Positions 60,633 through 64,000 of a stretch of DNA of 64,000 bases are shown here, piece by piece. The notes beneath the pieces are model-generated. The model was not told the origin of the DNA and made no database searches. It saw nothing but the letters and a program-made list of their open reading frames with translations. Origin of the DNA: Rhodoblastus sphagnicola (GTDB lineage Bacteria; Pseudomonadota; Alphaproteobacteria; Rhizobiales; Beijerinckiaceae); NCBI RefSeq assembly GCF_002937075.1, contig NZ_NHSJ01000100.1, positions 27,007 through 91,006 of the forward strand, in the 5' to 3' direction. The stretch's first letter is position 1; the number at the start of each line of letters is the position of its first letter. The position numbers were made by a program, and so were the translations under genes.

Positions 60633-62252
60633 ATGGCGGAGGCGTTCGATCTTGACCGCGAGCGGCGAACCTTAAGGGAAAGCTTCGGTTTCGACGATTT
60701 CCTGCCCCAGCAGCGCGAGGCCGTGGCCGCCGCGCTGGCGGGCGAGGACGTGTTCGTGCTCTGGCCGACGGGCGGCGGCAAGAGCCTGATCTATCAATAT
60801 CCGGCTTTGACCCGGCCCGGCCTTTGTCTGGTGGTCTCGCCGCTGATCGCCCTGATGCGCGATCAGGTGGCGAAGCTGCGCGCGCGCGGGCTGGCGGCGG
60901 GCGCGCTGCATATGGACCAGGACCCGGCGCAAGCGACAGCCTGTCGCCGCGCCCTGGCCAAGGGCGACTTGCGCCTGCTCTATGTCTCGCCGGAGCGCCT
61001 GGCCGACCCCGAGTCGCGCGCGAGGTTGAGAGATGCGGGCGCGCGCATGATGGCTGTGGACGAAGCCCATTGCGTCTCGCAATGGGGCCACGATTTCCGC
61101 CCGGACTATGGCCGAATCGCGGAAGCCGCGGCGGCGCTGGGCGTCTCGCAGATGCTCGCGGCCACCGCGACGGCCGCGCCGCGCACGCGCGACGAGATCG
61201 TTGCCAAACTGTTTGCGCGCCCGCCAAAACTGATCCTCGGCTCGTTTCGGCGCAAGGCCATCAGCCTGTCGGTCGAGTCCTGCGCCGGCGATCCCTCCCG
61301 CCGCATCGTTGAACTGGTCGCGGCGCGGCGCGGCCAATGCGGCATCGTCTATTGCGCGTCGCGCCGCCAGACCGAGTCCGTCGCCGCGACCCTGGTCGAG
61401 GCCGGGCTGCCGGCCGCCGCCTATCACGCGGGACTGCCGGCGCAGGCGCGCGAGGCGCGGCAGGACGAATTCGTGGCGCGCGCGGATGGCGTGATGGTCG
61501 CGACCGTCGCCTTCGGCCTCGGCGTGGACAAGCCCGACGTGCGCTACATCATCCATGCCGGCCTGCCGGACCATATCGAGACGCTTTATCAGGAAACCGG
61601 CCGCGCCGGGCGCGACGGGCTGCCGGCCGAGGCCATCGCGCTGTTCGATCCGCGCCGCCTCGCCGCGCTGCGCGACGCCCGGCTGGAGATCGCCCGGATC
61701 GACGCGGCGTCCGGAGAGCGGGCCGAGGCGCTGACGCATTATTTCGTGACGACCGGCTGCCGCGAACAGGCGCTGCTGGCGCCGCTCGGCGAAGCCTGTC
61801 CGCCCTGCGGGCAATGCGACAATTGCCGGCGCGGCGCGCTTGGCGGCGCGGTCCGCGCCTTGCGCGGCGTCCCGGAGGCGGCGCGGGCAGGCGTCAGACG
61901 GCTGGCCGCGCGCGCCATCGGCCGCTGGACCGCCCCCGCGCTTGCGCCCCCGGCGCCCGAGCCGGCGGATGAAGCTTGCCTTGGCGAGTCCGAGCCCGCG
62001 CTGTTGGAGGTCGCCGCGCTCACCGTGGTCGAGGCGCGCCGGTTGCGCGGACTGCGCGAGGCGCGCAACCGGCTGGCGCGAAGCTTGAGCGTCGCGCCCG
62101 CGCGTCTGATCGGCGAAGCCGGACTGGCGCGGCTCGCCGTCGAGCCGCCGGAAAGCCTTGCTGTCCTGCTGGCGCGCGCCGGCGATGAAACCGGGCTGCT
62201 CGCGCGCCACGGCGCGGCGCTGCTGGAGGTCGCGCGGCGGAGCGACGACTGA
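60633..62252 (+). CDS. RecQ-family ATP-dependent DNA helicase
   Basis: The 539-residue protein starts MAEAFDLDRERRTLRESFGF (ATG 60633, with GGAGGCGCG upstream). It has a RecQ core: QQREAVAAALAGEDVFVLWP with TGGGKSL, the DEAH box MMAVDEAHCVSQWGHDFRPD with aromatic-loop sequence, ATVAFGLGVDKPDVRYIIHA and QETGRAGRDGLPA. A Cys4 zinc region follows (GCREQALLAP, CPPCGQCDNC). The C-terminus is shorter and different from E. coli RecQ, so it may be a second RecQ-like helicase. Confidence 0.9.
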   Translation: MAEAFDLDRERRTLRESFGFDDFLPQQREAVAAALAGEDVFVLWPTGGGKSLIYQYPALTRPGLCLVVSPLIALMRDQVAKLRARGLAAGALHMDQDPAQATACRRALAKGDLRLLYVSPERLADPESRARLRDAGARMMAVDEAHCVSQWGHDFRPDYGRIAEAAAALGVSQMLAATATAAPRTRDEIVAKLFARPPKLILGSFRRKAISLSVESCAGDPSRRIVELVAARRGQCGIVYCASRRQTESVAATLVEAGLPAAAYHAGLPAQAREARQDEFVARADGVMVATVAFGLGVDKPDVRYIIHAGLPDHIETLYQETGRAGRDGLPAEAIALFDPRRLAALRDARLEIARIDAASGERAEALTHYFVTTGCREQALLAPLGEACPPCGQCDNCRRGALGGAVRALRGVPEAARAGVRRLAARAIGRWTAPALAPPAPEPADEACLGESEPALLEVAALTVVEARRLRGLREARNRLARSLSVAPARLIGEAGLARLAVEPPESLAVLLARAGDETGLLARHGAALLEVARRSDD

Positions 62253-62563
62253 ACTTGCGTCCGGGCCAACGGACGAACCAACGCGCGCAACCTTCGCGTG
62301 TTTTCGGGCGCCGCATCGAATGGCAAGGCAATTCTTATCTGACTGAAATTGTGAAAGGAAGAGAATGTAAAGCATGCTTACAAAATCAGGAATTCGAGCG
62401 GAAACGTAACATTCACGCCATCTTTGAGCGATTAAGCTGAGGCATGACAGTTGCGTAAGGGTGTGAGGTTTTACCGATCTGGTGTCCCGATGCATCCAGT
62501 GATCTGGCAGATGACGTTGAGGAAGGCGTTGCGAGGCCAGCGCCGCTTGAGGAGCGTTCGGCA
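62253..62563. other. Intergenic region before the RpfF-like gene
   Basis: 311 bases with an AT-richer middle (GGCAAGGCAATTCTTATCTG through TTACAAAATCAGG, about 62320-62400) likely to carry the promoter of the downstream gene. No ORF with coding character is seen. A GAGGAG ribosome site precedes the next ATG. Confidence 0.5.
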
Positions 62564-63508
62564 ATGACAAAAATGGTCGATTTTTCATCGCTTCCTTCGG
62601 CGACGCCGCTCGAAGGCGTGACCGCCCCAATTTTGGCGCGCAAGGGTCTGGCGCCGGCCTGGCTCGACCGGAGGCGCGCGACCCTCGACGTTCATTTCGA
62701 CCCGGACCATGGCGCGGTCTGGTGCGCGATGCGGCATGAGAATTCCGTGAGCTGGACCTTGCCAATGCTGCGCGAACTCAACGCGCTCGCCGATGATGTG
62801 CGCGCGCAAGCGCAAGCGGGCGAGACGCCGGTGAAATTCCTGGTCGGAAGCTCGCAGCGGCCGGGCGTGTTCAACATGGGCGGCGATCTCGGCTATTTTC
62901 TCGACCGCGTGCGCGCCCGCGACGAAGCCTCGTTGCGCGCCTACGCCTACGCGTGCTGCGACGCGATCCACAACAATTATCACGGCTTCGACGCGCCCGT
63001 GGTCACGATCGCGCTGCTCGAGGGCGATGCGCTGGGCGGCGGGCTGGAGGCGGCGCTGAGTTGCCAGATCATCATCGCCGAACGCGGGATCAACCTGGGC
63101 TTTCCCGAGGCGCTGTTCCACACTTTTCCCGGCATGGGCGCCTACAGCCTGCTGGCGCGCCGCCTCGACGGCGCGCGGGCCGAGAAAATGATGCTGAGCG
63201 GCCGCATGTACAAGTCCGAAGAGTTTTTCGACATGGGGCTGATCGACATCCTCGCGGAAAAGGGCGAGGGCGCGGCGCGGGCGCAAGCCTATATCGCCGA
63301 GCATTCCAAGCGCCAGAAACTGCTGGTCGCCATGGGGCAAGTGCGGCGCCGCGTCGCGCCGCTGACGCTACAGGAACTTCGCGACATCACCGACATCTGG
63401 GTGGATTCGGTGATGGATCTGGCGCCGATCAACCTGCGCAAGATGGAGATGCTGGCGCTGGCTCAGGACCGGTTGTTCGGCCAGACCTCGACCGAGCGGT
63501 TCAAATGA
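62564..63508 (+). CDS. RpfF-like crotonase, diffusible signal factor synthase candidate
   Basis: RpfF-type enzymes make cis-2-unsaturated fatty acid signals (DSF) from acyl-ACP. The 314-residue protein has the crotonase core with VFNMGGDLGYFLDRVRARDE (oxyanion loop), LLEGDALGGGLEAALSC and GFPEALFHTFPGMGAYSLLA, carrying the two Glu expected for RpfF catalysis. The long N-terminal region and the YACCDAIHNNYHGFDAPVVT stretch are RpfF-like rather than typical enoyl-CoA hydratase. No adjacent rpfC/rpfG sensor pair is visible, so the signalling role is inferred. Confidence 0.82.
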   Translation: MTKMVDFSSLPSATPLEGVTAPILARKGLAPAWLDRRRATLDVHFDPDHGAVWCAMRHENSVSWTLPMLRELNALADDVRAQAQAGETPVKFLVGSSQRPGVFNMGGDLGYFLDRVRARDEASLRAYAYACCDAIHNNYHGFDAPVVTIALLEGDALGGGLEAALSCQIIIAERGINLGFPEALFHTFPGMGAYSLLARRLDGARAEKMMLSGRMYKSEEFFDMGLIDILAEKGEGAARAQAYIAEHSKRQKLLVAMGQVRRRVAPLTLQELRDITDIWVDSVMDLAPINLRKMEMLALAQDRLFGQTSTERFK

Positions 63509-63547
63509 GCCGCGCGACGGAGTCCTGGCCGCGCGCCTGACGAAAAC

Positions 63548-63572
63548 GGCGCGCTCCCGCCGAGAGCGCGCC
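63548..63572 (+). terminator. GC hairpin after the RpfF-like gene
   Basis: GGCGCGCTC-CCGCC-GAGAGCGCGCC forms a strong hairpin about 40 bases after the stop. No T-run follows, so it is only a possible terminator or 3'-end stabiliser. Confidence 0.45.
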
Positions 63573-63611
63573 GCGACTGTCAGCTCGGGCGCGATCCGCC
63601 GCCCGGTTCGC

Positions 63612-63695
63612 TCACCACACCGCGGCGAGCACGCCCGTCATGAAGGCGAAGGCGGCGCAGATCGAGACGATTTCAACCTTGAGAGCGGTGACCAT
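63612..63695 (-). CDS. Tiny membrane peptide (27 aa)
   Basis: ATG 63695 gives MVTALKVEIVSICAAFAFMT followed by GVLAAVW: one membrane helix. A GTGGAGTGAG ribosome site precedes it by about 7 bases. An in-frame extension to 63800 is AT-rich with no coding character and is rejected. Small hydrophobic peptides like this occur in Rhizobiales, function unknown. Confidence 0.55.
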   Translation of the reverse strand: MVTALKVEIVSICAAFAFMTGVLAAVW

Positions 63696-64000
63696 GTTTC
63701 TCACTCCACGTGATCGAGGAAACCACTCGTAACGAGAGGTTAACAACGCGAGACTTAATTTTCCGTTTTCTTTCCAAAAATTTAGGATTTGTGACAGCAA
63801 ACGCCAATCTCAAAATCCGTGCAGGACCGCTCCAATTGGGTGCATGTCGCGTGGACATGATCAAGAATTGGGCAGGGGCGCCAACCATTTGCCGGTCCGC
63901 CGCAAATGCGCGATGACACCATGTGAGGTGATATGGACTCGAATTCGACTGAATTGAGGCGAGGTGGAGATTTATGACGGGTGAGGCGCGGGGGTGCGGA
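63696..64000. other. Right-edge intergenic DNA
   Basis: AT-richer DNA (63700-63800) upstream of the tiny membrane-peptide gene on the minus strand, followed by about 200 bases with no recognisable gene. The gene expected to the right is outside the window. Confidence 0.4.

Overview
The window (about 65% GC or more by eye) comes from an alphaproteobacterial methylotroph, most likely a Rhizobiales methanotroph or methanol user of the Beijerinckiaceae/Methylocystaceae type. The evidence is a pqqABDE cluster next to a lanthanide-type methanol dehydrogenase (xoxG-xoxJ-xoxF), an imuA-imuB-dnaE2 mutasome behind an alphaproteobacterial LexA box (GAAC-N7-GAAC), and intergenic inverted repeats of the kind common in Rhizobiales.

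Positions 1 to about 19,693 are the left (early) part of a Mu-like transposable prophage, read almost entirely on the minus strand. From right to left: a left end with repeated transposase-site-like sequences (19.39-19.69 kb); a small secreted moron protein and an S24 repressor with two tandem DNA-binding modules on the plus strand; palindromic operators; then the divergent early operon: Ner, a ParB-like protein, a one-module paralogue of the repressor, a tiny membrane protein, the DDE transposase (MuA), its ATPase (MuB), several small DNA-binding proteins (two DnaA-domain-IV-like), DUF3164 and the GemA/gp16 regulator. Next come an MT-A70 adenine methyltransferase and the Mor middle activator. 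The late side starts with the lysis cassette (amidase, small membrane proteins, overlapping spanin-like pair), DUF2730, gp26- and gp27-like proteins and the large terminase, which runs off the left edge.

The most unusual item is at about 7184-7372 (minus). It is a strongly structured RNA whose 3' half I recognise as a HEARO/omega RNA, the guide RNA of IscB/IsrB nucleases. No IscB or IsrB is encoded anywhere in the window. A 94-residue helical protein occupies the usual nuclease position, and the RNA's 3' end supplies its Shine-Dalgarno. A sequence just 5' of the RNA resembles a putative transposase site in the prophage's own left end (17 of 20 positions).

From 19.8 to 25.3 kb lies the SOS mutasome operon, followed by a DUF779/aldehyde dehydrogenase pair. 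From 28.0 to 38.0 kb is a methanol-oxidation island: pqqA, B, D, E, the XoxF electron acceptor, XoxJ, XoxF, a LuxR-type response regulator, a NitT/TauT-like ABC transporter and a detached pqqC. From 38.2 to 45.8 kb are a WecG-type glycosyltransferase, RNase T2, RlmJ, a cold-shock protein, a GST, an outer-membrane barrel and the CCA-adding enzyme. From 46.4 to 64 kb are a large autotransporter, a NUDIX hydrolase and DUF1285 pair, a MoxR/DUF58/BatA-type four-gene cluster, a DUF1963-like protein, a GNAT enzyme, a soluble cytochrome c, a RecQ-like helicase and an RpfF-like crotonase. I found no rRNA, tRNA or CRISPR array.
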